DNA of 64,000 bases. Source: an uncultured Bdellovibrionales bacterium (lineage in GTDB: Bacteria; Bdellovibrionota; Bdellovibrionia; Bdellovibrionales; UBA1609). The position numbers were made by a program, and so were the translations under genes. Positions within the stretch are counted from its first letter, which is position 1, and the number at the start of each line of letters is the position of its first letter. Positions 34,949 to 42,872 of the stretch are shown in pieces. The stretch lies in the NCBI GenBank assembly GCA_903833275.1, contig CAILEP010000016.1, positions 62,001 through 126,000 on the forward strand, read 5' to 3'. A model generated the notes under the pieces. That model saw nothing but the letters and a program-made list of their open reading frames with translations. It made no database searches and was not told the DNA's origin.

Positions 34949-36340
34949 ATGAAAACAAAGTCACAAATTATAGTTATTGATGATGACGCTGAAATGCGTT
35001 CAATGCTGAGCGATTTTCTGGTTTCAGAAAATCACGTGGTCAAAACCTATGGGCTTGCGCAGAGCGCTCTAGACGATTTGAGTACGGGGGCGATGAAGCC
35101 ACAGAATGTGGACCTCATTATTACCGACCTTCGCATGCCTGGCATGGATGGCATGATGTTTATCGAGCGCTGTAAGACGCTCTACCCGACCATCCCGATT
35201 ATTTTGATTACCGCCTTTGGCTCGATCGAGTCCGCCATTACCGCCATTCAACAGGGCGCCTTCGATTATTTGGTTAAACCCTTTAAGCTCACCGAGATCT
35301 CTGTACAGATTGACCGCGCACTTAATTATCGACGATTGCACCGAGAGAATTTAATTCTTCGCAAAGAATATCAACATGGCCATGCCTTCGCCGGCATCAT
35401 CGGCAAGAGCGCCGCCATGCAATCTGTTTTTGATCTGATTCAACGCGTGTCGAATTCAACTTCGAATGTTTTGATACAGGGCGAGAGCGGCACCGGCAAA
35501 GAATTGGTTGCAAAAGCGATTCACTCTCTCGGGCCGCGCGCCGGCAAGCCTTTTGTTGCCATCAATGTCACGGCGATACCAGACACTTTGCTTGAGTCAG
35601 AACTTTTTGGTCACGAGAAGGGTTCATTTACCGGCGCCATTCATAAAAAACGCGGGCTCTTCGAAGAGGCCGACGGCGGCACACTTTTTCTGGATGAGAT
35701 TGGCGATATGGATTTACTGTTGCAAAGTAAACTTTTACGCGCCATCCAAGAGAAAAAAATTCGCCCGGTCGGCGGCAATGTCGACGTGCCGTTTTCGGCT
35801 CGTATCATAGCGGCCACTCACAAAGACTTAAAAGCTTCGATACGCGAAAATCACTTTCGCGAAGATCTTTATTATCGCCTAAGTGTTATCCCTATTGTGA
35901 TACCGCCGCTGCGTCACCGCACCGATGACATCCCGATTTTGGCCCAATACTTTCTCGAGAAATACAACTCGCTCAACGGTTTGAGTATTCATAGCTTCAG
36001 CCAAGACGCAATAGAACGTTTAATTGCCACTCCGTGGGAAGGCAACGTTCGCGAGCTTGAAAACATCATCGAACGCGCGGTCGTACTTTGCCGCGATAAC
36101 GAAATCACCCTTAAAGATTTGCCGCAGGCCGAGTCGACGTCGGTTGAAACCGTCATCGCACAATTCAATGAAGAGCTTCCGACCCTTGAGGGCCTAGAAA
36201 AACGCTATATCCGTTTTGTGCTCGACAAAACGGGTGGTCGCAAAGAGAAGGCCTCTCAAATTCTGGGCATCAACCGCCGAACTCTTTATCGCAAAGAACG
36301 CGAGTACGGCTGGGTCTCTGAAGACGAAAGTTATGAATAG
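34949..36340 (+). CDS. Sigma-54-dependent response regulator (NtrC family)
   Basis: A 463-residue protein: a receiver domain (IIVIDDDAEMRSMLS, phospho-Asp in LIITDLRMPGMDG, Lys in YLVKPFK), an AAA+ domain (GESGTGKELVAKAIHS, Walker B TLFLDEIGDMD) and a Fis-type helix-turn-helix at the end (ASQILGINRRTLYRKEREY). The loop that contacts sigma-54 reads GSFTGA instead of GAFTGA, a known tolerated variant. It would activate sigma-54 promoters after phosphorylation by the divergent kinase. The target genes are unknown. Confidence 0.93.
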   Translation: MKTKSQIIVIDDDAEMRSMLSDFLVSENHVVKTYGLAQSALDDLSTGAMKPQNVDLIITDLRMPGMDGMMFIERCKTLYPTIPIILITAFGSIESAITAIQQGAFDYLVKPFKLTEISVQIDRALNYRRLHRENLILRKEYQHGHAFAGIIGKSAAMQSVFDLIQRVSNSTSNVLIQGESGTGKELVAKAIHSLGPRAGKPFVAINVTAIPDTLLESELFGHEKGSFTGAIHKKRGLFEEADGGTLFLDEIGDMDLLLQSKLLRAIQEKKIRPVGGNVDVPFSARIIAATHKDLKASIRENHFREDLYYRLSVIPIVIPPLRHRTDDIPILAQYFLEKYNSLNGLSIHSFSQDAIERLIATPWEGNVRELENIIERAVVLCRDNEITLKDLPQAESTSVETVIAQFNEELPTLEGLEKRYIRFVLDKTGGRKEKASQILGINRRTLYRKEREYGWVSEDESYE

Positions 36341-36552
36341 CCGTTAAATCGCGGGGCGGGCCAAAATGTCGCGTCGCCACGCTTCAAGCCCCCCAATTTT
36401 GTCTCGAAAATATTCTCACTCTATTCGCAACCGTCGGTAAGTCACGGCCATATCAATTGAGCCGCGCGATGATCGCCCTCCGCGAAAGCCGCCGCTTTGG
36501 CATAGCTCTTGCCTCTCTACACTGTAGTTACAAAAGAAAAGGAGCATTAAAA

Positions 36553-37326
36553 ATGAAAACCACCACCACCTACAATTTCAATTCAAATGTCGCGCTCGTG
36601 ACGGGGGGCTCATCAGGCATAGGGCGCGCGACAGCACTTGCCTTTGGCGCATCTGGCGCACAGGTGGTGGTGGCCGATATCAACGAAGATGAAGGCGGCA
36701 AGACCGCGTACATGATTAAAGAGGCTGGCGGTAAATCTCTATTCGTAAAGTGTGATGTTTCAAAAAGTTCAGATGTTAAAGCGTTAATCGATAAAACAAT
36801 TTCAACCTTTGGTCGTCTCGACTATGCATTTAACAATGCCGGTATCGAAGGCGCCCAAGGTGGCGTCATCGATTGCACAGAAGAGAACTGGGGCCGTGTC
36901 ATTGATACGAATTTGAAAAGTGTTTGGCTGTGTATGAAGCATGAGATACCACAAATGCTGAAGCAAGGGTCAGGCGCCATAATTAACTGCTCATCAATAG
37001 CGGGTTTGGTCGGGTTTCCGGGCATACCGGCGTACGATGCCAGCAAACATGGTGTCATTGGGCTCTCACAGACGGCAGCACTCGAATTTTCGAAAATGAA
37101 CATTCGAGTTAATGCAGTATGCCCGGGCGTAATTCAAACGCCGATGATCGAACGATTCACCCACGGTGAGGCTCAAGTACAAAAGCAGCTCGTCGAAGGT
37201 GAACCCGTTGGTCGTGTCGGTCGCCCAGAAGAAATTGCAGCTGCGGTTTTGTGGTTGTCTTCAGATGAGGCGTCTTTTGTGACTGGGCACGCGCTCGTGG
37301 TGGACGGCGGCTGGGTCGCGCAGTAA
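36553..37326 (+). CDS. Short-chain dehydrogenase/reductase (classical SDR)
   Basis: The start at 36553 follows AAAAGGAGCATTAAAA, a strong ribosome site; an in-frame ATG 32 codons upstream is rejected. The 257-residue protein has VTGGSSGIGRATALAFG (cofactor Gly motif), the NNAGIEGAQGG loop, INCSSIAGLVG (catalytic Ser), PAYDASKHGVIGL (Tyr-x3-Lys) and a C-terminal GHALVVDGGW. It is a typical NAD(P)-dependent oxidoreductase of the FabG-like group; the substrate is not determinable. It ends 75 bases before a strong terminator that lies inside the convergent gene. Confidence 0.92.
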   Translation: MKTTTTYNFNSNVALVTGGSSGIGRATALAFGASGAQVVVADINEDEGGKTAYMIKEAGGKSLFVKCDVSKSSDVKALIDKTISTFGRLDYAFNNAGIEGAQGGVIDCTEENWGRVIDTNLKSVWLCMKHEIPQMLKQGSGAIINCSSIAGLVGFPGIPAYDASKHGVIGLSQTAALEFSKMNIRVNAVCPGVIQTPMIERFTHGEAQVQKQLVEGEPVGRVGRPEEIAAAVLWLSSDEASFVTGHALVVDGGWVAQ

Positions 37327-37382
37327 CGATGCGCCAGCCGCAAGTGCCTTCGCCTGTAGCCTCAACTCTACAGGCGAATTGG

Positions 37383-38018
37383 TCACTCTAGACCCAAAAG
37401 CCCCTTACGGAATTCTTCCGTAGGGGGTTTTTTACTATTGATAAACATCGACAAAAGATTGTGGCTAAGCGCCCCAGCCAACTCAGCCGGAGCCGCAAGC
37501 ATTGCTGTTTTAGCATTCGGCCCATTCGATGAAATCTCGAGTTTGTCCTTGAAAAATGTAAACCGAATTTCGTTATCCTGCCGCATTGAAACAATATTAG
37601 ACGAAATCAAACCCCACTGCGCACTGTGCTTTTCACAATTGATGTAACAGCCATTTTCCAAACCCACTTGAAAGGCTTCAACCAACTGGTTGCGATCAAG
37701 GCTAACAAGAAAATGCATAATGAGAACTTTAACCCCATCACTTTTTAAAATAGCGTCTGAGTCTTTTGATTTCTGCTCAGTGTAAAGCTCGCCAACATAA
37801 ACTTTTATCGGAAAGCCGAACTTTGAAACCTTTCTTACGCCCATGCCATTAAGCACAAGTTTTTTGCCGTCAACAGTGAACTCGTCGGCAGCTTTGACGC
37901 CGTTCAATTCGGCAGCGATCGAGGCGTCGAGACCAACTAGCGTCATCGCTGCCGTTGCTGTGGCGATCGCCAAAACCATCGGCGCGAGAAATCTTTTGGC
38001 TATTATTTTTGTTTTCAT
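37383..38018 (-). CDS. Exported chalcone isomerase-like (CHI-fold) protein
   Basis: A 211-residue protein with a signal peptide (about residues 1-36, ending SIAAE) and a chalcone-isomerase-like domain (LVLNGMGVRKVSKFGFPIKV, YVGELYTEQKS, KVLIMHFLVSLDRNQLVEAF). Bacterial members of this family are mostly periplasmic and probably bind fatty acids rather than isomerise flavonoids. A plus-strand terminator hairpin is embedded in its last codons, so the 3' end has a double function. Monocistronic as far as can be seen. Confidence 0.82.
   Translation of the reverse strand: MKTKIIAKRFLAPMVLAIATATAAMTLVGLDASIAAELNGVKAADEFTVDGKKLVLNGMGVRKVSKFGFPIKVYVGELYTEQKSKDSDAILKSDGVKVLIMHFLVSLDRNQLVEAFQVGLENGCYINCEKHSAQWGLISSNIVSMRQDNEIRFTFFKDKLEISSNGPNAKTAMLAAPAELAGALSHNLLSMFINSKKPPTEEFRKGLLGLE
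37401..37433 (+). terminator. Intrinsic terminator of the SDR gene, lying within the convergent CHI-like coding region
   Basis: CCCCTTACGGAA pairs with TTCCGTAGGGG (one bulged T) and is followed by GTTTTTT. It faces the plus strand and thus ends SDR transcripts. The bases also encode part of the last 20 codons of the minus-strand gene that ends at 37383. Confidence 0.85.
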
Positions 38019-38053
38019 GAGAACCTCGTTGTAGTGGGCCCAAAAATCTAACG

Positions 38054-39055
38054 CTACTTTTGCGAGTCGCCGTTCAAAATCAACATGGCAATTCTATTTC
38101 GAGTGTCGACCCGCCCCTCGGCTTTTAGCAGAGCATCTGAGCCGACAATTGATTTACAGTCGCTGCATGTGGCGACTTCTAGGTCGTGGACGGTGACCTC
38201 GCCGATACGCAATTGGCTTATGCGAGCGCGATCGTCACCAACACGCACGAATTTGATTTGCCACTGCGACAGATCGGCCAAATTAAATTTCGATTTCTTT
38301 TGATCGGGGTCGGCCGAAACGAAACTCACATTTCGCTCACCGACTGACACTGGCAGCACAAAGGTTCGGCCATCTAGAGACGGAAAATAAATTTCATTGT
38401 CAGTTAAACGTTCGAGCGCATGGATATTCGCCTTTGCTTGAGCTTTGTCGGCCACCGACGCTTCTTCTGAAAGGCTCGCTACATTTCGGCTAACGACGGC
38501 GAGGGGGCTCAAATGCCCTAGGCTCGCTAACTGCTGGCGCAAACTGAGCGCCTCGGTGACGCGCCCGATTCGCTGCAACTGACCCAATAGCTCGGCGGCC
38601 AACTCGCGATTCGAGGGCTCGGCCGCAAGAGTTTCGTAATACCAAGGTATCGACTCTTCGAGCTGCCCCAACTTGGCAAGCGTTGAAGCATAAGACCGGG
38701 TCGTTTCGTGGTCCGCCCCGCCGCCGGCAAAATAAACTCGAAAATATTGGGCGGCCTCAGCGAATTGATTCGAGTTTGCATAGGCCATCGCCAGACGCGC
38801 AATGGCCTCGAGATTGCCTGGCTCTTTCTCAACCCAGATTTTAGCCGCGTTGAGCGCACAATTTGATCGCCCGAGCGAACGGCAAATGGCACCGAGTTTT
38901 TTCTCATCTTGTAACGAACTAATGCGAATTGCTTTGCGCAAATAGAGCCACGTCACCGAAACTGCATGTTCGTGAAAAAGACATAGCTGAATCACCAACA
39001 AAATTGAAAGTGAGGCTGAAGCCGCCAGGGCGGCAAAACGCAGAATTGAGTTCAT
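38054..39055 (-). CDS. TPR-repeat protein with N-terminal membrane anchor
   Basis: A 333-residue protein with a single hydrophobic segment at about residues 5-27, a short helical region and four to five TPR units from about residue 80 to 190 (GNLEAIARLAMAYANSNQFA, LGQLEESIPWYYETLAAEPS). A separate beta-rich C-terminal domain without a recognised family spans about 230-330 and contains CSDCKS (two Cys). It may be a scaffold on the periplasmic face. It stands alone, 35 bases upstream of the CHI-like gene on the same strand. Confidence 0.65.
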   Translation of the reverse strand: MNSILRFAALAASASLSILLVIQLCLFHEHAVSVTWLYLRKAIRISSLQDEKKLGAICRSLGRSNCALNAAKIWVEKEPGNLEAIARLAMAYANSNQFAEAAQYFRVYFAGGGADHETTRSYASTLAKLGQLEESIPWYYETLAAEPSNRELAAELLGQLQRIGRVTEALSLRQQLASLGHLSPLAVVSRNVASLSEEASVADKAQAKANIHALERLTDNEIYFPSLDGRTFVLPVSVGERNVSFVSADPDQKKSKFNLADLSQWQIKFVRVGDDRARISQLRIGEVTVHDLEVATCSDCKSIVGSDALLKAEGRVDTRNRIAMLILNGDSQK

Positions 39056-39206
39056 CTCTCTAATTTTGGCTGAGTTTGTGTTCGACCGCTACGGGCGAAG
39101 GTCTCGGCTGTAGGTTTATAAGCCGCATTTGGCCTAACGGTTTAGACACCCTTTTTGCATAGCTCTAGTTTGCAACCAGCTATTTACGAAAAAAAAGAGG
39201 GCGAAC

Positions 39207-39416
39207 ATGGGGTCAAAGGTCAGTGCACGGCGCGACAAAAATAAACTCAGCGACGCACAAATGAATTTCATCGAAAACCAAAACCACTGCGCACTCTGCA
39301 ATAGTGTTCTCAACATAAATGTCGAATCGTATCTTGAAGATTACTACCTACGCGAAGAGGCCGAGTGCCCCAAATGCCACATCAAGACACGTGTCAAAAA
39401 TCATAAGCTACAATAG
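39207..39416 (+). CDS. Small zinc-ribbon protein
   Basis: A 69-residue protein with two cysteine pairs, HCALCNS and CPKCH, 28 residues apart, giving a likely zinc ribbon. Basic residues lie at the start (SARRDKNK) and end. GAGGGCGAAC precedes the ATG, and the frame is clean. It is transcribed alone between two minus-strand genes. The family cannot be named; nucleic-acid or protein binding is a guess. Confidence 0.7.
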   Translation: MGSKVSARRDKNKLSDAQMNFIENQNHCALCNSVLNINVESYLEDYYLREEAECPKCHIKTRVKNHKLQ

Positions 39417-39467
39417 CTTTTCTGGGTCAAGACTTTGACGCAATTTTAATCGCGCACGACCTGTAGT

Positions 39468-40691
39468 CTAATTTTTGACTGCTAGTGACGGTTTTCTAGC
39501 GGTCGCACGATGAGCTCTGTTTACTTTTAGCAACGCGACACTAGCAATCAGCAAATAGAGTGGCCCTAACGCTAGCGCTTTACCGATGCCGATCGCATCG
39601 CTCAGAACACCTGTTAGTAAATGCATAGTCACTATAAATAAACCACTCTTCGCAATCATGTACGAAACGGCTTCGTGTGCGGCATTCGGGTGCAGCTCTG
39701 CAATGTGATCGAGGCAAAGGCCGAAAATGGGGCCCAACGTGACTCCGCATAAAAGCAGAAACCCGACATGAAATTTCAGGCCCAGGCTAAAGAGAATTAA
39801 CGAGAGCACGAGGCTGACCAAAATAATTTGATTGGTTCGCCAGTGAAAGTGAAAAATCAGAAAAACAACTCGCCCAAATAGCATCGCGACGAAAAAATAA
39901 GCAAGCCAATTGGCGGCATCGGCTGGAGCAAACCCTTTTTCTATGCGCAGAAAAAGCGAAAGCCGCGTCGTGAGTGCGATCTCGGCCAGGGTGTAAAACG
40001 AAATTAGAATTAACAACCAAAAATATTTTTTAAGCATCGATGGCTCGAGCTCGCTTCGGGTCGAGATATCGGTCAAGATATCGGTCGAGACTTCGGGCGA
40101 TATCTGCTTCGGTAGTTTGTGATTTTTAGCAATAAAACTGAGCCCAAACGCAATAATCAGGGTGCTCGCGAAGGCGATAAAGCCAAAGCGCCAGTCTCGA
40201 CCGCCGCGAAAAAGTTCGGCGCAAATAAGCGGAGCAATCAATGAAGCGAAGGCATACATCCCATGCAAGCCCGAGAAAAGCCTTCGGCGCAAGGCCCCCG
40301 ATGCCGATTCTAAAATAAGAAAATTTTGGGCGACGTTAATAAGCCCGAACCCACTGCCGAAGGCCGCGCAAAAAATCAAAAGTGTTGGCAAACTGTGGGC
40401 GGTGGCAATGGCCGCAAAACCGAACCCCATTGAAACTTGACCCATTCGCAAAACATTTATTGTACCGAAGCGATGGGCCCAATGGGCGACGCGAACGCCG
40501 GTAAAATAGGCCAGCATCGACGAAACCGCGTAGAACAACGAGCCTTGCCAGTTGTTCAATTGCAAATCGCGCATGATATCGGCAAAGAAAGGGCCGCGGG
40601 CGTTATCCAGAAGTCCCAAACAAAAAAGGGTCACATAGGCAGTAATAACATAAGCAAACTGCGATGATTTTAGTTTGAATGCCATTTTCAT
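39468..40691 (-). CDS. MFS transporter (NNP/fucose-permease-like)
   Basis: A 407-residue protein with about 12 hydrophobic segments and the loop motif VRVAHWAHRFGTINVLRMGQ after helix 2, which takes the place of the usual MFS GxxxDRxGRR sequence. A hydrophilic loop carries a short duplicated stretch (STDILTDIST) in the middle, between the two six-helix halves. The start overlaps the MutM stop by four bases (ATGA) and both genes are probably co-transcribed. The substrate is unknown. Confidence 0.82.
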   Translation of the reverse strand: MKMAFKLKSSQFAYVITAYVTLFCLGLLDNARGPFFADIMRDLQLNNWQGSLFYAVSSMLAYFTGVRVAHWAHRFGTINVLRMGQVSMGFGFAAIATAHSLPTLLIFCAAFGSGFGLINVAQNFLILESASGALRRRLFSGLHGMYAFASLIAPLICAELFRGGRDWRFGFIAFASTLIIAFGLSFIAKNHKLPKQISPEVSTDILTDISTRSELEPSMLKKYFWLLILISFYTLAEIALTTRLSLFLRIEKGFAPADAANWLAYFFVAMLFGRVVFLIFHFHWRTNQIILVSLVLSLILFSLGLKFHVGFLLLCGVTLGPIFGLCLDHIAELHPNAAHEAVSYMIAKSGLFIVTMHLLTGVLSDAIGIGKALALGPLYLLIASVALLKVNRAHRATARKPSLAVKN

Positions 40692-41509
40692 TTTTGACAG
40701 ACTTTGCAGAAGTAAGACGAGCGACCTGTTTGCTTAAGCCATTTGATGGGGCTACCACAGGTTTTGCAATTTTCGTTTTCGCGCCCATAGACAAAGAGTT
40801 CAGCTTGAAATTCGCCAAGCTCGCCGCGGGCATTTCGATAATCGCGCAACGTCGTGCCGCCGTGCTTGATCGCATCACCAAGTACATTTTGAATCGCCGC
40901 AATCAGCCGCTGCCAACTGGCGAGGTCAACACGGCTTGCCAATTTCTGCGGGCGAATGCCGGCATGAAAAAGCGCTTCGGCGGCGTAAATATTACCGACC
41001 CCGACGACAATTTTTTGATCCATTATAAAATTCTTAATCGCCACCGACTTGCGCTTGGCCTTTTGCAACATGTAAGCGGCGGTAAAATCAACCGACAGTG
41101 GCTCGAGGCCAAGACTCTTAAGCCACTTTGATTTTTGTTCGGCGCCGAGTTCGGCGAGCAAAAGTAGACCAAAGCGACGAGGGTCGTGATAAATCAACGA
41201 ACGGCCGTCGGCAAAATTAATGCGGCAGTGATCATGCTTTTGCGCAGCTTCATCGGTCGCGGCCATTCGCCACGAGCCACTCATACCGAGATGAGAAATG
41301 ACGGTGGCATTTTCGGTGTCGAGCAAAAGATATTTGGCGCGCCGTCGAACCGCAATAAACGCTTGGCCCGACAATTTTGCGGCCAAAGACTTCGGCATCG
41401 GCTCACGCAGTTTTTTACGGCTAAGCGCCACCGAAACCACTTCTGATTTGGCACTCAACTGCTCTCTGAGTCCGCGACAAACGGTTTCAACTTCGGGTAG
41501 TTCGGGCAT
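40688..41509 (-). CDS. mutM: Formamidopyrimidine-DNA glycosylase
   Basis: Base-excision repair enzyme that removes oxidised purines and nicks the DNA. The 273-residue product begins MPELPEVETVCRGL, in which Pro and Glu after the removed Met form the active site. It continues with the HhH/H2TH region (NIYAAEALFHAGIRPQ) and ends in the zinc finger CKTCGSPIKWLKQTGRSSYF...CKVC. All expected elements are present at the normal length. The MFS transporter gene overlaps its stop. Confidence 0.96.
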   Translation of the reverse strand: MPELPEVETVCRGLREQLSAKSEVVSVALSRKKLREPMPKSLAAKLSGQAFIAVRRRAKYLLLDTENATVISHLGMSGSWRMAATDEAAQKHDHCRINFADGRSLIYHDPRRFGLLLLAELGAEQKSKWLKSLGLEPLSVDFTAAYMLQKAKRKSVAIKNFIMDQKIVVGVGNIYAAEALFHAGIRPQKLASRVDLASWQRLIAAIQNVLGDAIKHGGTTLRDYRNARGELGEFQAELFVYGRENENCKTCGSPIKWLKQTGRSSYFCKVCQK

Positions 41510-41585
41510 TTCTAGTTTAACCTCTTGAGATCACTCATGTTCAGATTTGCTGTTCAAACCCAATATCACCCTAGCCCGCGCGAAT

Positions 41586-42008
41586 TCAAACGACTTTTCG
41601 ATGTAAAGTCATTACAGGCTCGACGCTAGCGTCTATAGCATTCAAAAGTTCAGTAAACTTGTCGATTGAAAGTGCGGTTTGCCCGCTTTCATATCGAGAA
41701 TAAGCTGTTGGCGATTTTGAACCGAGACGGCTAGCCACTTCGCGTATCGATAGATCACGCGAGCCTCTTTGTTGCTTGAGTATAGTTGCAAAAAGGGGCT
41801 GATCATCGTTCGCGCCAATCACGAAGCGACTGTCATCGACGAGTTGGGCCTCGGCCTTAAAGCCAGCCGTATCTACGATAGTTTCAACCGCATCTTCAGC
41901 CATTCTGAGGGCCTCTTTTTTTGAGCGCCCTTGCGTATGCACCAAAAGAAGCGGCACTTCTACCGCCCAGAACTTACCTATTTTATGCAGTCTGCCCTCG
42001 ATTTTCAT
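41586..42008 (-). CDS. hicB: HicB-type antitoxin with C-terminal XRE helix-turn-helix
   Basis: A 140-residue protein with a HicB RNase-H-like N-terminal part (KIGKFWAVEVPLLLVHTQGRSKKEALRMAEDA) and an XRE-type DNA-binding region (SIREVASRLGSKSPTAYSRYESG). It would neutralise HicA and repress its own operon. It follows hicA by 7 bases, the normal order. The operator at 42253-42274 is the probable binding site. Short proteins of this build are common in HicAB modules. Confidence 0.85.
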   Translation of the reverse strand: MKIEGRLHKIGKFWAVEVPLLLVHTQGRSKKEALRMAEDAVETIVDTAGFKAEAQLVDDSRFVIGANDDQPLFATILKQQRGSRDLSIREVASRLGSKSPTAYSRYESGQTALSIDKFTELLNAIDASVEPVMTLHRKVV

Positions 42009-42015
42009 ACGCCTC

Positions 42016-42198
42016 TCATTTCTTTACTGGGTGTGCACGAGCCGTTTTAATAATCCCTCGAGCTGTGAACTCGTTGATTTCGTTATTTCTCGGTACGGCG
42101 GTGGCAATCTTACCGTTGGTCCATTTATCATGCTTACCACCCCCGACCGGCCACCAACCACAATCACGAAGGGCTCTCTCAACGTCACGCTTCTTCAT
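42016..42198 (-). CDS. hicA: HicA-type mRNA interferase toxin
   Basis: A 60-residue protein with the HicA double-stranded-RNA-binding-like fold: MKKRDVERALRDCGW, then VGGGKHDKWTNG, in which the active-site His is kept (usual form GGSHHKW), and AVPRNNEINEFTARGIIKTA. It cleaves mRNA in a ribosome-independent way in known systems and halts growth. HicB follows in the same operon. The promoter/operator lies about 55 bases upstream. Confidence 0.88.
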   Translation of the reverse strand: MKKRDVERALRDCGWWPVGGGKHDKWTNGKIATAVPRNNEINEFTARGIIKTARAHPVKK

Positions 42199-42251
42199 TT
42201 ATCAGTAAGCCTAATCGCCGGCCGTGTACGCACAACTACCTGCTTAATTTT

Positions 42252-42280
42252 AATGTACACATATTTGAGTACATTGTCAA
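42252..42280 (-). promoter_or_regulatory. hicAB promoter with operator palindrome
   Basis: Read on the minus strand: TTGACA (42280-42275), 17 bases, TACATT (42257-42252), close to the sigma-70 consensus. The spacer is bordered by ATGTAC and GTACAT (42253-42258 and 42269-42274), an inverted repeat with a 10-base centre that would place a repressor across the -10 box and spacer. Position and palindrome fit autoregulation by the HicB helix-turn-helix. Confidence 0.75.
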
Positions 42281-42329
42281 GTTCACCCTGAATTTAGGTC
42301 AAAAACGAAATCAGCTAAAGTCCATTTTC

Positions 42330-42590
42330 CTACGCTTTTGATTTTATCCGATTTAGTCGATTGCGCTCGCCCATTTTATATTCTTTAGTTTCACCAGCCA
42401 CAACCTGTGACATACCCAGCAATCGTCTTTGCAACGAAACCAGTTCTTCTTGAAGTGATTGGTAAGCATCTTCTTTTAAAAGAATAAAATTCTCACCCGA
42501 CCGGCGTTGAATTCGAATCGGTTCCTTTGCCGCCAAATCGAGATAGTCTTTAAGCTCGGCTCTGAATTGTTTCGGACTCGTATTCTTCAT
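42330..42590 (-). CDS. Phd/YefM-like antitoxin, no toxin partner seen
   Basis: An 86-residue protein starting MKNTSPKQFRAELKDYLDLA with IRIQRRSGENFILLKEDAY following, the pattern of the Phd/YefM DNA-binding fold; a charged C-terminal helix (residues 60-86) would be the toxin-binding part. CAGGAG lies upstream at a good distance. No Doc, RelE or YoeB-like gene is adjacent: downstream are 130 bases and then hicA. It is thus an orphan antitoxin or repressor. Confidence 0.7.
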   Translation of the reverse strand: MKNTSPKQFRAELKDYLDLAAKEPIRIQRRSGENFILLKEDAYQSLQEELVSLQRRLLGMSQVVAGETKEYKMGERNRLNRIKSKA

Positions 42591-42622
42591 TTAAATGCTC
42601 CTGAAATTACTGATCCAACAAA

Positions 42623-42651
42623 AGAGTACCACAAGCTGTACACCTTGTAAA
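42623..42651 (-). promoter_or_regulatory. Promoter and 18-bp operator of the Phd-like gene
   Basis: On the minus strand: TTTACA (42651-42646), 17 bases, TACTCT (42628-42623). Between them, at 42631-42648, is ACAAGCTGTACACCTTGT, a palindrome with one mismatch per half, placed exactly between -35 and -10. The TGTACA centre resembles the half sites of the hicAB operator 360 bases away. Probably bound by the Phd-like protein. Confidence 0.7.
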
Positions 42652-42830
42652 GTGCCAAAAGGTGATACAAAACTCATATCATCATTATCACCCTAAAACG
42701 TGATTTCGAGTGAAATCGAATGAAAACCGCGTGAGATAGAATGATTCCGAACGAAAAGAGAATAGCGCGAAAAGACTCTTGAATTTCTATAACCCCTCGA
42801 AAACGCAATGTTTATGTTTTGCTTCGGCAG

Positions 42831-42851
42831 AAAAGTAATGCCGTACCTTTT
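42831..42851. repeat. Degenerate half copy of the palindromic intergenic element
   Basis: Aligned without gaps, AAAAGTAATGCCGTACCTTT (42831-42850) and the following T match 18 of 21 bases of the right arm of the element found at 44118, 50786, 51876 and 59659. No opposing arm is seen upstream, so this is a remnant or precursor. It lies 22 bases upstream of the glycosidase start. Confidence 0.6.
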
Positions 42852-42872
42852 AGTTTGATTTAAGATTTACCC

